A stretch of 64,000 bases of DNA from Reticulitermes lucifugus (lineage: Eukaryota; Arthropoda; Insecta; Blattodea; Rhinotermitidae). Both the position numbers and the translations under genes were made by a program. This document shows, piece by piece, positions 1 to 12,603 of this stretch (position 1 is the first letter of the stretch; each line of letters starts with the position of its first letter). The notes under the pieces are model-generated. The model was not told where the DNA came from. It worked only from the letters and a program-made list of their open reading frames with translations, and made no database searches. Location of the stretch: NCBI GenBank assembly GCA_026260175.1, contig JAKCWW010000096.1, positions 22,840 to 86,839 of the forward strand, given 5' to 3'.

Positions 1-1595
1 CGTAAAAGTGCTAAGTACTTAACAACGACATTTGGTACGCTACAATGTTCGCCCGTAATTTTATTGATATTATGTTATCTTTCTACTTTTAATCCTATTA
101 CATAAAATATGCAAGAATCTGAAAGTAGGTAAACCGTATACTCGAACAGAACTGAAGATATTTAATATGATGTGCCAAAATGGATAAGGGATGATGGCTC
201 TTCCGCGAGTATGATTTCTAAAATACAATACTGTCAAACCAAATGATATATTGCGCCCGTGTGAGATCTGAAAATTACACAAGTGCAGGAAATACTGCCT
301 CTTTCTCGGGTGACATTGGTCTAGGACGACGCAGTATGACACTTGTCAAGCGACCTCTTTATCCGCCCATTTTTTCCAGAACGTGTGTATGTGTAAACGC
401 TGTACTTCTGTTTACACAGTATCGTGAAATTTGTAATAAATCGGTAAAAGAGAATTCGACACAAAGGATTCAAGTACAAAAATAGAAAAAGGTAGTCTCT
501 CAAATATCTAGAAGCCGAATCCATATTTTGGCGTAGTGGTAACGTTACAGCTTGTATTCTGGAAGCCTTACCATCTCCGCCGGATTATATATCTTCGTGG
601 TTTTCATCAGTTTCTCCAGGTAAATACCCGAGCAGTGTCTTAAAATAGGCCACGACTTCCTCCTTGCAAATCCTTGCTCTACCTTCCCATCATTCATCGC
701 GTCTTATTGGATGCTGCAGAGCCTCTGCAGTTGAGACAGCGCCTTCAGATAACCTAATAATATATCACTTACCTGTTCCCCACATTGTTTGTATGCCTAG
801 AGTACTTACTCATTAAATATTTCGATATTAATATATTCCGTTCTTCATTTTACTACGAAATTCATGGAACAATGCTGATTCATTTTAAAATGTACAGTTG
901 AGGAGCACGGTGTGGTGTCTTGTTTGAAGGCAAGAAGGGTGCCATCAGATTACTGGATACAGCCTGAGCTTAACTGACTAAAAAGTGCTTAATTGGAAGG
1001 TCTTGTCTGTCTTTTCACACAGTTCACCCATAACAGAGTTTAAAGGAATTATATTACATTTTATATTTGAGTACAAAATAAAATTAAGATTAGCCGAGTG
1101 TATTTAATTCTATGCCGTAGTAGGCGTACTGATCGAAATATATATGTCGTTCAAATATAGAAGTATCGGTTTTCAAAAATGGCCAAACGAACAAGAAATT
1201 GACAGGTGACCTTGAAAATAGTGAGACCTAGAACTCTGTTATGCAAAACGTTTACACGGAGTGAATTCAGTACAATGTGGTGTCACAGCTGTTGAGTGTA
1301 CTCGCGACTTTGCATCGACAGATTTGTATATTGAGTAATGAAACACAGCCCTTTCGATTGCAAAGACTGCAAGGAAATCAAAATCTACACTCTTTGTGGG
1401 GCTATCTTGCCACGTTTCTTGTGCTGAATTCGAAATATTTTCCCATTCCCTGCGAGAATCTATATCCCTTTAGTAGCATGAAATAAACTGCTGTGGTCTG
1501 TTCGCTCTACCAACTTTGCATCAATTCATTCAATACAGCTGAGGTGATCAAGAAGAGGCAAAGATAACTGACTTGGGGGTACTTTAGGTGCTTAC
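1..1595 (-). other. Start of the following intron of the Oaz-type gene
   Basis: This follows the GTAAGC donor at 1595-1590 on the minus strand and runs out of the window. It contains one SINE E copy near 520-705. The remainder is AT-rich with no exon, long open frame or repeat that I can recognise. Confidence 0.7.
520..705 (+). mobile_element. SINE family E, degraded copy
   Basis: The head GGCGTAGTGGTAACGTTACAG resembles a tRNA A-box region. It is followed by a family-E body: TCTTCGTGGTTTTCATCAG, CTCCAGGTAAATACC, then AAAATAGGCCACGACTTCC and a CCTTCCCATC end. The same order (GTGGTTTTC, ...CAGGCAAATGCC..., AGGCCA..., CTTCC) recurs at 6.3, 30.1 and 40.9 kb. The B-box is decayed, so the copy is old. 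Confidence 0.6.
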
Positions 1596-1738
1596 CTCCT
1601 GGAAAATGCGGCCTCGCAGTGTGTACACCTGTATTTCTTGTCGCCCGTGTGCAGTTTGATGTGACGGTCCCGGCTCCTCTTGTGTTTGAAAAGCCGACTG
1701 CAGAACTCGCAGCGGAACGGCATCTGATCACTATGCGT
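1596..1738 (-). CDS. Oaz: Next exon of the same ZNF423/Oaz-type gene
   Basis: Read on the minus strand, the acceptor tract TTCTTGTTACTTCTTGCAG ends at 1739. The exon starts ACG CAT AGT GAT (T-H-S-D), in phase 0, which fits the phase-0 donor at 47916. Its first His completes the C2H2 finger begun in the upstream exon. A whole finger follows: CEFC, then [12 protein letters not shown], then HIKLH. It continues [15 protein letters not shown], the first half of another finger. The donor GAG|GTAAGC leaves the exon at 1596 with AG as a split codon; AGN (Ser) would continue the family's AFSRSDHLK order. Length is 143 nt. The succession of fingers and the TGDKKY linker are characteristic of ZNF423/ZNF521/Oaz. 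The downstream exon is outside the window. Calling the gene a true Oaz orthologue is inference from two exons. Confidence 0.9.
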
Positions 1739-1915
1739 CTGCAAGAAGTAACAAGAACATTGAAAGCAATACACCAAACACGGTGGAGGGAATTATGAAG
1801 CTGACAGCCGTGCAGACAGTAGCGTAGTTGCAGGCAGGGTCTCGCCAGTCGGGCAGGTCGAGATCAACGGTTCAGGCTAATATCGTCCCAGAGTTTTTGT
1901 TTTGTTTTGCATTGT

Positions 1916-2172
1916 GAAGGGCCCCGCAGCAGATGCTACGGACGCACCGCAGCCTTAAGGCTTCTTGTGCAACCNNNNNNNNNNNNNNNNNNNNNNNNNN
2001 NNNNNNNNNNNNNNNNNNNNNNNNNNNNNNNNNNNNNNNNNNNNNNNNNNNNNNNNNNNNNNNNNNNNNNNNNNNNNNNNNNNNNNNNNNNNNNNATGGA
2101 CTGACCCGGGATCGAACCCGGGCCTCCGCGGTGAGAGACCGGCGACTAACCGCCTGAGTCATGGCACGGCCA
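1916..2172 (-). mobile_element. SINE family A (Talua-like), interrupted by an assembly gap
   Basis: On the minus strand it opens GGCCGTGCCATGACTCAGGC (A-box region). It continues to GGGTTCGATCCC (B-box) within a tRNA-like head and ends with CCGTAGCATCTGCTGCGGGG. The middle is 121 N (1975-2095). The complete copy at 57.3 kb has about 130 bases there, so the gap length is about right for missing SINE body. Confidence 0.85.
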
Positions 2173-4019
2173 TTGTCCCACAGTTAGGAAAGACAGCTCG
2201 AAATCAAAACCCTGCCTCCATAGCTTTGAGAATGATGGAAGGGAGAATGTGTTTAATTAAAAGTAAAACAGCACTTAAACCTCATTACTGGGCTACAAGA
2301 TTGAGCAAATAGGAAGAACAGGTACAAAACATTTTATTCGAAGAGAGATCAGGAGAAAAATTAAATATTGAGAGATCAGTGCAATCCTTTAGCCTAAACT
2401 TATAATATTCAGAGAATTAATGTGTAAAACTAACGTATGGTGTTGACAGGGATCATCAAATGACCTAAGTATACTTCAACTTGAAATTAACAAGTATAAA
2501 AACTCTACTACTCGTATTTACTTAATGCCACAAAGACTGGGATTCTGTTTGTATTCACGAAACTTCGAAAAAGACCAGATATAAAAGAAGACTCTGTCCA
2601 GGCATCCTGGAAGTACCGTGTTAAAATCACTGACATTTAAATGGAGTGAATTAAATTCATTTCAATATTATAATATATGAAAAGCTGGGGACTAAATAAC
2701 GATTTGAACTCAAAATAAAGCCGAGTACTAGCACACGAAATGCGGTTATTATTCGAATATTTAAGACGTGTGCATATACGTCACTATAAATTAGACCACC
2801 CAGCTAACAAACCAACAACTAAGGTACAAGCCAACAAATGAAGCTACCAATAAAGTCATAAACTTCCTGTCATTAAGACCACAAGTTTCAAATAGCCCGA
2901 CAACTGACATGACTTTTAGCCTCTTTTATTCAATTTACACAAAGAATATAACCAATCATCATCTCCACGGTCGCTTTCCGAAAGGTTTACAAAGCAAAAC
3001 TCTAGGATTTGTTCATCCGAACCGTTTACTAGCCAACCGTAACCTCCTTGGCTTTGCCTGAAGCACAGGAGATTATTACGCTGAGCAAAGCAGCAAGAGA
3101 CGGAACTTTGAAATTCGCTACAGGAGGAGTTGCTTCACATATTGTAACTATAATCGTAGCTGACATTTGGAACGTTCTCTGTTGTCACGCTCATCTCACT
3201 CTTTGTGGGGCCCTGGTTTGCCTTGTGCTTAATTCTGTAACGTACTGTACCTAGGAATTTCCCACGGCATCTTTTAATTAACCACATGTTTTACAATGCC
3301 TCCTGCATCTTACACGCGATCGTTATGGTTTGGCTACTTCCTCGGTAGGTGAGGTGGCGCTGACGGTGACCAGGTGTTTAATGACTATGGGTACTAATTA
3401 GAAGACGTGATGAAGGTTTTGTCACCTAATTGGTTGTCACCTGTTTTCACACCTTCTCGCATGATCGACCGACCAAAACTGACAATCAAAAGTACAAGAG
3501 ACTTAGTTAACTAGATTTTTACTAAATGTGATACAACAAAAGAAACCTACGTCTAAAGGGAACTTCATTTTAATGGAAATCATTAATTCTCACGTTATAA
3601 CAGTTCCTTGGCATTTTCAAATTAGGAGGAAAAATAGGAAACCACGCTAGAAAATTCCAATGTTTCGCCAATCTGTATAAAATCCACAGAGCGTGCATGG
3701 TTCCAAACTCCAGTTTCTGTGTCTGTGAGGTTTTATTCAGAGTCCAAACATTAATTTCAGTTGCCCGAAAAATTTTAAGTCTTTACTGTAAGATTCAGAC
3801 TGTAGAAATTCTTTACATCCTCGATAATAATAATACAATTCAATTCTTGCTTATTAATGTGCCGAGTAAACAGCCAAGTGGCTAATAACAGAAAGAGCAT
3901 AAAGTATGAACAGAAATAATACAGGACAATTTACAACGCAAATACCCAAAAACAAAACATAAAAACAACACAAATAACAATATAACAACAATTATAATAC
4001 GAAATAATATTATCTGTTA

Positions 4020-4270
4020 TTTTGTACGACTGTAAAATTTGGTATCTTATCCTACGTCAAGAGCACAGATTGAAGGTGTTTGAGGAATGGGTGCCAATGA
4101 GCACAGCTGGACCTAAGAGAGAGGAAGCGAAATATATTTGGAGTAAACTGCATAAAGAGGAGCTTCATGGCATGAGCTCTTCACCATATATTGCTCATCT
4201 TAGGAAAATTACAACAAGAGGTCTGAGAAGAGCGAGCAATGCAGCACTGATGGAAAAAATGACGACTACA
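4020..4270 (+). pseudogene. LINE ORF2 C-terminal fragment
   Basis: From about 4022 the frame reads YDCKIWYLILRQEHRLKVFE, then KREEAKYIWSKLHKEELHG and SSPYIAHLRKITTRGLRRA. This order (Y-C-x-W, EHRLxVFE, KREE...W.KLH..ELH, SSP.I, I..R.LR.A) is the region after the reverse transcriptase domain of many arthropod non-LTR retrotransposons. The copy is truncated at both ends, and the usual GHVARM continuation is lost. Confidence 0.65.
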
Positions 4271-5374
4271 TAGTCCAAAAATTGGAAAACCTAAATAGAA
4301 GGGAACGCTTGGATAACCTACGGGCGGGTGAGAGGAAAATATTAAAAGTCTTCGTAAAGAAACATGGTGTCAGAGTGTGGACCAGATTTGTCTGACACAC
4401 GGTACGTTCTATCAGAAGAATCATGTACACACGGCAATGAATGAAGATTACTATCGTCTGGAATGTGACTCCGTATAGTCTGGTAATATTTAGTGTAGTT
4501 TGGGGGATAATTTTTGACTCCATATTCTACCATAAAGATGGGGTAGCGGGTTCCTCCCAAACTTAATCACGGGATGAACAATTTTGTACGCATGTGGTAA
4601 AATGAAGAATTCCTGATCAGATCTTGCAGACGAATTCCTGTGAGTTGCAGGTTTTTAACAACTCGGATATACCTTAACTTTCCACAGCCGGCCTGCCCTT
4701 CGGCGTAAATAAAGAGTAACAAAGCTGACATTTTTGCGTAAAGCCGACTGTTCGTACTGACTACTAAAACGGAAAACCTGCCACTACGCACCAAATAATG
4801 TACTAATTGTATATTTATTGGAGTAACTACATGTGTATGCATCCATTCTACAAACAGAAACACATAAGACAGTGGCGGAATAAGCAAATCCTAGCCAGCT
4901 ACCCTGAAGCCGGAAGAAACAACGCTACCCACCTAGCAGACTATGCAGTATCATAACTTCAGCGCTGTGTAAATCTTAAAACATCATTCATGAATTCCAG
5001 TGCCGCAGTTTAATACATCTCTAAACACGAATATAAAAACACTGTATTTGTTATACACACACGTACGTGGGCGCTATGAAAATTAATACGGTGGGCTTGG
5101 CTGTTATTACACCATACATACGTTTTAGAATTTCGTGTCATCGCCATCCAAAATATGCCGTGGTAATACACTAACCTGTTAAACCCTCGTAGCAGCTATA
5201 TACATTGCCAGGCTTAACACTTAGAAGTCCGCACTTAGTCCGCACCATGTATTCATATATTTCATAAGATTATCACAATAAATATACATTATGTCACCAT
5301 ACAACATTAACAGAGTGGCCTTCCTAATGGAAGCACGTTGTTGTGTTCCCTGTGAGGTCCGAACTTAAACTCAG

Positions 5375-5413
<39 letters not shown>
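5375..5413. repeat. (TC)n(TA)n microsatellite
   Basis: About nine TC dinucleotides are followed directly by about ten TA dinucleotides. Confidence 0.95.
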
Positions 5414-5565
5414 TACAGATTAACGGCAGCCCAACAGTTGGTCAGTGGCACTGCTCCCCCGCCTCCGGTCCCATCCCCGCGCCCTCCCTGTACACGGTCC
5501 TTGGCAGCGGTGTCACTGAATAATTTTAAAATCTTATCATAAGCCCTAGGAGGGGATCGACACCA

Positions 5566-5600
5566 AGACTGACTGACTGACTGACTGACTGACTTGACTG
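5566..5600. repeat. (GACT)n microsatellite
   Basis: About seven GACT units are interrupted once by an extra T. Confidence 0.9.
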
Positions 5601-5845
5601 ACGAACCGATCGTCAGCCGTAGCGTGACTCTGCCTGTTGACAGAAAAATCATAACATTTTGCTCACAAATTATTTTTCAGCGTTCCGTATGATTCTCAAA
5701 ATAACCATCCATTATTTTCCCTGTACAGCATTCATTGACTGTTCTTTCTAATGGACGCACACTCTGCTCTCTGAGAGATACGAATTGAGACTGTAGATAA
5801 ATTTTAATCTTCAAAGGTTTAAGGGTGTTTGACTACAAGGTGCTA

Positions 5846-5873
5846 GGTGGGGTGGGGTGGGGTGGGGTGGGGG
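5846..5873 (+). repeat. (GGGGT)n tract with G-quadruplex potential
   Basis: Five consecutive G runs of four or more bases are separated by single T bases on the plus strand. This is an ideal intramolecular G-quadruplex pattern. Confidence 0.9.
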
Positions 5874-6274
5874 AATACTTGTGCTTAAAGAGAGGGACAA
5901 ATCGGAGGTTGGAAAAAACTACATAATGAAAAACTTAAAAGTTTTAACTCATCTCCAAAAATTTAAAATGGTCAAATAAGGCAGACAAGGAGGACAAGAC
6001 GTGTAGCGCCCACAGGGAAGATGAAATACGAACACTTTTGTCCAAAAACTTTAAGGAACTTCACTCAAACTCTTCTGGCGTGAATTTCCTACAGGCGCAA
6101 GAAACTTTTGTCCAAAATATCAAAACTGGATCTGGGACATGCCACACTCCTATTCAGCAGGTAACGGGAGTAAAGCGGCCGGGGCCTGAAGTTGACCACT
6201 CACCGAGGTTAAGAGCAGGTTGTGCGGCTTTATGGGCTGTTACTTCCACAGTGGCACACGTCTGTTGTTCCGGG

Positions 6275-6490
6275 CTGTTACGTCTGTAATATGGCGGGGA
6301 CAGAATGTCGCGGTTGGGAGACTGACACCCCTTCTTTTTATGCTGGTTCCGGGTTCAAATCTGAGCCCGGAGACCGGATATCCTGAGTGTGGTTTTTCGT
6401 GGTTTTCTGAGTCCCTCCAGGTGATTACCGGTCTGGAACCTCAAATTAGGCTTCAGCCGCTTCTTCCACATGGTTTGGAATTAATAATTT
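6275..6490 (+). mobile_element. SINE family E
   Basis: A tRNA-like head with B-box GGGTTCAAATCTGAGCCCGG is followed by the family body: TGTGGTTTTTCGTGGTTTTC, GTCCCTCCAGGTGATTACC and CTTCAGCCGCTTCTTCCACA. The same modules occur at 0.5, 30.1 and 40.9 kb. No clear poly-A tail or target duplication is visible. Confidence 0.65.
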
Positions 6491-6579
6491 TCTGATGTTT
6501 CTATGATAAGCCATGTATTCGTCTTTATGTGAACCATAAGAGGAATAAGCACACGACTTAAAAAAACGTAGACTTGGGA

Positions 6580-6809
6580 AAGTATAAGTATAGCTCCACT
6601 CAATCTTAACCTCGGCACTAGATGGAGGTGAGTGGCCAAACTTCTCGCTTTACCCCGGTATCCATTGAATACTGGGCTTGGTAATCCCCCCAGAGTCGAT
6701 GTGGAGGTTTTGGAGAATCGAAAAGTATCTTACACCTTACGGGATCCGAACCCTGGGCCGTTCAGCCCGTAACCTAGTCACTATATAGATTACGCTATTC
6801 CGGCTCCCA
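6580..6809 (-). mobile_element. SINE family B
   Basis: The minus strand begins GGGAGCCGGAATAGCG, then a GGGTTCGGATCCC B-box, then CCAAAACCTCCAC. It ends CCTCCATCTAGTGCCGAGG and AAGATTGAGTGGAGCTATAC. The same module order is intact at 62.6 kb. Confidence 0.75.
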
Positions 6810-7654
6810 TGCCCTTCGTCATGTGATGGAATGATATCTATGTTGTGTTAGTGAAGGCAGTTCAATTTACTCGTTTGAACGAAAGCAGTCATTTTATTCA
6901 TAAATCTTTTAGAATATCAAGGCCCTGTTTGCTAAATGTAACAGCTCTTATTTCACGCTTTTATCCTTTAAAACACGTGGCAGTAGCAGCAGGTTCCAAA
7001 ACGATTGTAAATAGCCTTTATTTCTTGTGATATCATAGTTAAGTTACGGATGCACTGACAGATAATGGCTGGTATTATTTTTGTTAAGAAGACAATGGCT
7101 TAGAAACGTGTGGCAACTCCAATGCCATAAGAACAGTAGTGTTTTCTTAACGTCGGACCAACTATACTGGTGGATATGTTAGTAATATACGACAATAAAA
7201 TTTCGGACCTCAAGTTAAATGACTCATCAGTTACTTTCCTGGAAACAGAACATTTCGCGTAGCAGCCACGTTCTTTTTCGTTTCTACATATATCGTAGGT
7301 TCCCAAAAGTTCCAATCTTTTCAAAGATCTATAGCCACACAAAACGTAAAACTACGGTTGCTGGCGCCAATCTTACTCCCACCTCACAATTTCACACGAG
7401 TCATATCGTCACTATTGATCACTTAAAGCTAAACAACTTGGGGGGAAATGTACTCAGCGCGTAAAAAGCCCCGCGCCTTTACTCTATTTTCTTTACCTCG
7501 CACATCGTCAGACTTTTGGAAAAACACTTTTAAGGCATAAACTGCGTTTCGTGTTTCTTCACAGTACACAGATCAAAATATTTTCCGCTCAGTTAATTAT
7601 TTAGCGAGTTAGGCTCTAAATGCGAGCAGAAACGCATGTAGCACTTCATGTAAA

Positions 7655-7815
7655 CCAGGGGTGCATAAATCCCGGGCGACTAAATTGCACGGTAGCCCCT
7701 AATATTTGTGGGTCCTTAGTATGGAACTTGCTTCATGTTACCTTTCTGGCGCCTAAAAATTTGAGGTGGCTACTAGATTTTTGGAAAATGTGTGCAACCC
7801 TACAATACACTAATA
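7655..7815 (+). repeat. Dispersed repeat, copy 1
   Basis: The segment reads VAPNICGSLVWNLLHVTF...LRWLL.FWKMCATL in one frame. It is matched by VAPNICRSSVWNLLHVTL...FRWLQYFWKFCGTL on the minus strand at 24690-24870, including the flanking GCGCGACTAAATT-like sequence. The similarity shows a repeat family but does not show that it is translated. The class is unknown to me. Confidence 0.6.
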
Positions 7816-8114
7816 CTATTCGCAAAAATGATTATCTAATAGCTAACAACTAAAATTGATTTATGTAAGTAAAAATTACTAACCCTGTAACCTTTTCTGA
7901 ACTCTTTACGAAATGTGTGCGTAAAAAACTTTCTACTTTAAAACTTGTGGTATTTCATGAAAATCTGTCTAGTGGGAGTCGTGTTATTCCACGCGACCAA
8001 ATGGACGGACGGAGAAACAGATATGACGGGGCTGCTAGTAGTTTTTCACTTTGCTAACTTTCCTCATGAGGGCCAACTCCTGCTTTTGCTGCTCATAGTA
8101 CACACTGTTGCCTA

Positions 8115-8345
8115 ATGCGTGTAGTGTCTTTTACCGCTCGGACAGTACGAGAGTGAGTTCGAATCACACTCGAGGCACGGACGTTCTTTTTGTGTGTGTG
8201 TGCGTGTGTTGGTGTTGTCCTCTGTAGACAGAAACCTTGAAATGAGCCGATCTCTCGTCCAAGGATTCCAACTAAATGTACACAAACAAGATTAAGAATC
8301 CCAGAAACCGGAAGGCCCTAGGCCGCATTGACCTGTAGCGCCGTA
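8115..8345 (+). mobile_element. SINE family C, degraded copy
   Basis: A GAGTTCGAATCACACTCGAG B-box-like segment is followed by GGCACGGACGTTCTTTTTGTG and a TG-rich stretch. Then come GAGCCGATCTCTCGTCC-AAGGATTCC and GGCCCTAGGCCGC. These parallel GGCATGGATGTCTGTC, GGCTGATCACTCGTCCAGAG and GGCCCTGGCCC of the better copy at 20.5 kb. It is diverged and partly rearranged. Confidence 0.5.
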
Positions 8346-9039
8346 GAGGTAAACAGAGAGATGCAATTCCTGTTTATTGTTGGTTGTTTAGTTTATTCAA
8401 CGAAGTTTTTACACTCAGTAGCTTAGAATGAGAGGTTGTAGAAGCACCCAGATGTTGCCTCTCTTAATGTGCATCCGGGCATCAGAAAGTTTATCCTAAC
8501 ACGGCCGAGGAAACCCACGAAAAACCTAGGTCACAATAGCAAGCCTGTGGCCCGCGAATCGCAACCGAGATGTCTACAATACAACACATTTAATTATGAT
8601 GTTCGGTTGCAAGAGCTTAAACATTAAGAAACAGTTCAGAATTCTTACCCGTACTTACAAGAGTACTAGTTTTTATGCTGTCGTGAAAGACCGAGAGATA
8701 CTATCGGTAACTGCGTTAAAAATAGCCAGTACTTCCACAAAACCAGTTCGTTGTTAATAGAAATCTTACCTGTTGGCGTCTCCAAGAGACCCTCAGTAAA
8801 TAGAGGATGCAAGTTGTCGACTTATAACTGAAGATATCAGAATTCTTTACGTTTAAGATTGTAAGGCAAGATGGGTAGACATTTCCATGTGACTAACGTA
8901 TACACTTTAATGTACATAATTTTCGCAAAAGGTCTGCTTCAAGTTTATAATTTGTTTTAGGGCCGCTGGTCCTGGTCATTGCACACTTGCGTACGGTAAT
9001 GCTGGGAGTTCAGTTTGACAGCATTCGTTGTGCAGAATG

Positions 9040-9245
9040 CTCCTAAACTGCAAAACAAAGGGCGTGTGTTGTGAAATTTTTTAAGCGTGAAAGAGATATT
9101 CAAGTGCAAAGAAATAACTGACAGCATTTTAATGTTCGTGACGATCCTTGAAGAAGTTATGTAACGGTTTTGTTACAAACGTTTGAACAAACTGGTTCTG
9201 TGTTAGTAAAAGTTCGCTCTGGAACAAGCCATGAAGGTCCAGAGA
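9040..9245 (+). pseudogene. Degraded transposon helix-turn-helix (DUF4817-like) fragment
   Basis: Pieces of one frame read QRACVVKFFKRERDIQVQR, then after a stop FNVRDDP, then TFEQTGSVLVKVRSGTSHEG. This resembles the N-terminal helix-turn-helix of insect mobile-element proteins (RA..VK.F....S...VQR.F...F...PP....I..W...F..TGS......G), which commonly recur as fragments. There are stops and frameshifts. A SINE B follows immediately. The family call rests on pattern only. Confidence 0.4.
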
Positions 9246-9247
9246 GG

Positions 9248-9455
9248 GAGTAGAGGTATAGCTCTACTCTTTCTATAACCTCGGCGCTAGGTGGGGGTCG
9301 GTGATCAATGCCACGCTACGGCCGCTTTACACCCGGGAAAGAGACCCGGTACCCATTTTGCAGGAGGCTGGTTGGGCTCCAGGGCCGATCAGGACGGATG
9401 CGGAAAATCTCGCCCCGACCGGGATTCGATCCCCCGATCGTCCAGCCCGGTTCTG
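9248..9455 (-). mobile_element. SINE family B, 5'-altered copy
   Basis: The minus strand contains GGACGATCGGGGGATCGAAT (B-box region), then CCGCATCCGTCC, GGCCCTGGAGCCC, CAAAATGGGTACC and GGTGTAAAGCGGCC. It ends CCACCTAGCGCCGAGG and AGAGTAGAGCTATACCTCTA. The expected GAGCCGGGATAGCG head is missing, so the 5' end is truncated. Low divergence in the 3' half suggests a younger copy than that at 6.6 kb. Confidence 0.7.
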
Positions 9456-10116
9456 TTTTAGTCAATTCCATATACGAGGAGTCAGAACAAATGAAACCGT
9501 ATAATTCTTGACGGAAGCAGTTAAAAGAATTCCAAGGAAGTGTGTTTCTTGTCTCTCTGTCAAAATCGTTTGGCGTTATTACAGGAATAACATATAACAT
9601 TCTCAGACAAGATTTAAAGATGATTCCTTAGAGGATAATCGCTGTTCTAGGTGATATGATCACTACAAGCCCTTGGAAATAATTATTTTTTTACTGTTTG
9701 CGGGGTTTTCTTAAAGATTGTGTCTACAGTAGTCGTACTTAGACTAATTCAGATCTCAGAAGTACAAGATGCACAGTTACCGAAAATATTATTGTAGATG
9801 TTTTGAGGTGGCGTGTGACAAATTTTCTTGTGATATAAGCGGGGTTGTTGAGGTTTAGCAGTGGACATATTGAGTACGTTCCGATATAATGTCCAGCCCA
9901 GAGGTAGAAATATTTATAACCAGCATCACAACTCATAACCTTAATGTAACTGATTGTAGTCTTATCCCTGTAATATGATTAACTAAATAAAAGTTATGTC
10001 GTATATTGGTATAAATTCGGCCCATCGTGAAGACCCTGTAGCGTCAGTCTCAGGATGTGTAAACTGAATGATTACTAAATTTCACATTATATTCACCGTG
10101 CATTTTGTCTTTAAGT

Positions 10117-10164
10117 AATAGCTTTATTTTTACCAACACATGTGTTGGTAAAAATAAAGCTATT
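10117..10164. repeat. 48-bp perfect palindrome, no spacer
   Basis: The 24-base arms starting AATAGCTTTATTTTTACC and meeting at CACA|TGTG are exactly complementary. It could extrude as a cruciform. No protein-binding or element assignment is possible from sequence alone; it may be the fused ends of a deleted inverted-repeat transposon. Confidence 0.95.
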
Positions 10165-10169
10165 GCTGG

Positions 10170-12595
10170 ATGATTACTAGTTTGGACACGCGGCACTTCA
10201 TAAATCACACCCCCAGAATGAGTGCGCGTGTGTGCTTGGATGTAGCCGGTTCCAAAAAGTAATTTTAAGAAAAGTATTGCCTCAGATAAATAGATAATGT
10301 AAATATATTTCACAGAAATGTTGGATGCCATTCCAGTTACGGCTATCCAAAAACGAACATTCTGGAAAGAAAAAAAGTAGTCTATCTGAAATGCAGCTAG
10401 CATCACTGCGAATTCAGATCTGAACACAAGATAATAGAAGAGGTTTATAAGTCTTTAAAAAATTCTTTGTTATACACCGCGGCCGCCTTACGTGGCCCAT
10501 ACCATGTTGATAGCATCTTGGAGAGCCAGTACGAACCGCGCGTTCAGTCACGAGCCGAAGTGATTCGCCTCGAATCGCTTTTTCTTTATCTTCTCTAACA
10601 CTATTATTTTGTTCATCTCCGAGATAATTCGCCTTTGCTGTCAGAAAATCGACAGTGATGAATGACAGTTCTTACAGTAAAAGACAAATTTCTGTACGTC
10701 CGGTTAAAAGTCGGCTTGTTGTTTATTTTGATTTATAACAAATTTTTAAGCAAAACATAAAAGTTATAAATTATTAAGTCATTAAAAATCCTTACAAATA
10801 TCCACTAGTCATCCAATACCGTTAAGACTCTACAATACGCTAAAAATAAACGCGTAAATGTATATGTAATTAATTTATGTACTTTATACAACCCAGCCTC
10901 CAATTCAATAGGTACTGAGCAGGGCCGTTTTAAGACATTCTTGTTTAATTATATATAAAGCCGTAAGATTTACGAACAAAATATAGTGGAAACGAAATAT
11001 GAGTTCCGCTTCTCTATATAACATTACTTACACATATGTCCCTTCGATAATTATTTAGTGATTGACACTCGAAATGCATCCAGAAACACATACTGACCTT
11101 CATGTGAAGGGTCCGTTACATTTGCCCCGCTTTTGTCAAAATTTGAATACACCGATGAATTTTAGTAAAACTTTCCAATATCAAATTTGATTAAAATCTG
11201 TTCAGTTACTGCACAGTTTTTCACGTGTAAAGAAGGACTGACAGACGGAGCAATTGTGATAGACTCTCCCCATGATTTCGAATGCGCACAAAAACAACGA
11301 AAGAGCTCGGAATGTCAGACCGTCATGGTCGATTTATGTCAACAATCTTTTGTGTTTGAGATTCAAATGATTTCTGAAGCATGATAGGTTTGGAATCCAA
11401 GATAGTTGTTTTAAATAATGCACAGATTTTAATCGGAGCAGCATTGAAATTTGAAAAAAAATGCTGTTCTCTAGAAAAAAAATAACATTCGATCAGGAAT
11501 AATTATCAGAAGGAACAAAACGATTTTATCCAAGTTCCCTGATTGACAATTTATATAGGTCCTACAATCGCAGCAATAATGTTTTGTGTCTCCAGTTCTT
11601 GAGTACAAAACATAAGCTACACAAGCACAAGGCACACACACACAAACACTAGAATCTCGTCGTTAATATCTCTGAATTTATGTAAAATCTGAGCTAAACA
11701 TAGTACAGGTGAAGAAACTGCGATATTCGGTTCTCACTACAACCGGATAGAGTTCCAAAAGTAAAACCGAAGTTAATTAATAGATTTATGCGAATTAATT
11801 ACACTGGTTACTCGCGAATAACAACAAATGAAAGGAATAAAATTCAATTTTAAATAGGTTTAGCCCAAATTACTGTAGGAAAAATCTTCAAGTCTGTCAT
11901 CAGAAGAACAGCTGCAGCTCAGGATAAAATTACACTCTGTATCTTTGAAATTCCAAAAATTGAAGTCTGACCCTCCAGGTAGCTGGTGTTTTCCCTGTAT
12001 CTTAAGAGCAGTGCTACAGTCAAGGGTGACAGAGATGAGTGTCGCTTGTGACGCTGTTGTTAGGTTACAAGGAAATCATAAACTATCTGGAAGACCAGTT
12101 TTGTAGTAGAAACAAGACGCCATAATAGTTAAGCTACGCATTCATTTCCTAATTCGTTTGCCTTTTGAAGTATGTATGTAAGCTTGGGATCGAAATCGGG
12201 ACATTTAAATCACATATAGCACAACACGCGACATAATTAAGATTATAGTTAATTAAATAAATCAATAAGTGTCTGAGAATATTCTGTTTATACAATCAAA
12301 ACTGACATGTAACAGAGCTATCTCAATACAACACAAGAAATCAAGGCTGAAGAGATTAAAATGTCATTATAGAAATGACGGATTGGATTTGGGTGGATCC
12401 AGTGTCATAATGATGTATAAAGTAAATTTGTATAAAAATTAATCCCAGACCACAGATTTAGATGTCTACACTTACATTTAATGAGTCAGAGGTAATGAAC
12501 AATAATGACGGTGAATGCCTACAGACACTCCTACATCAACTTCTTCGCCTGAACTCTTAGAAGATAAACTCCAGTATTTCGGTTCAGTTGCTTTA
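10170..12595. other. Intronic stretch without recognised features
   Basis: AT-rich sequence. I see no repeat family shared with the rest of the window and no credible exon. Confidence 0.5.
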
Positions 12596-12603
12596 GTATC
12601 ACG

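Noticed and set aside
10050-10427. 125-codon minus-strand frame
   Set aside because: It runs straight through the 48-bp palindrome and has no recognisable domain; probably chance.
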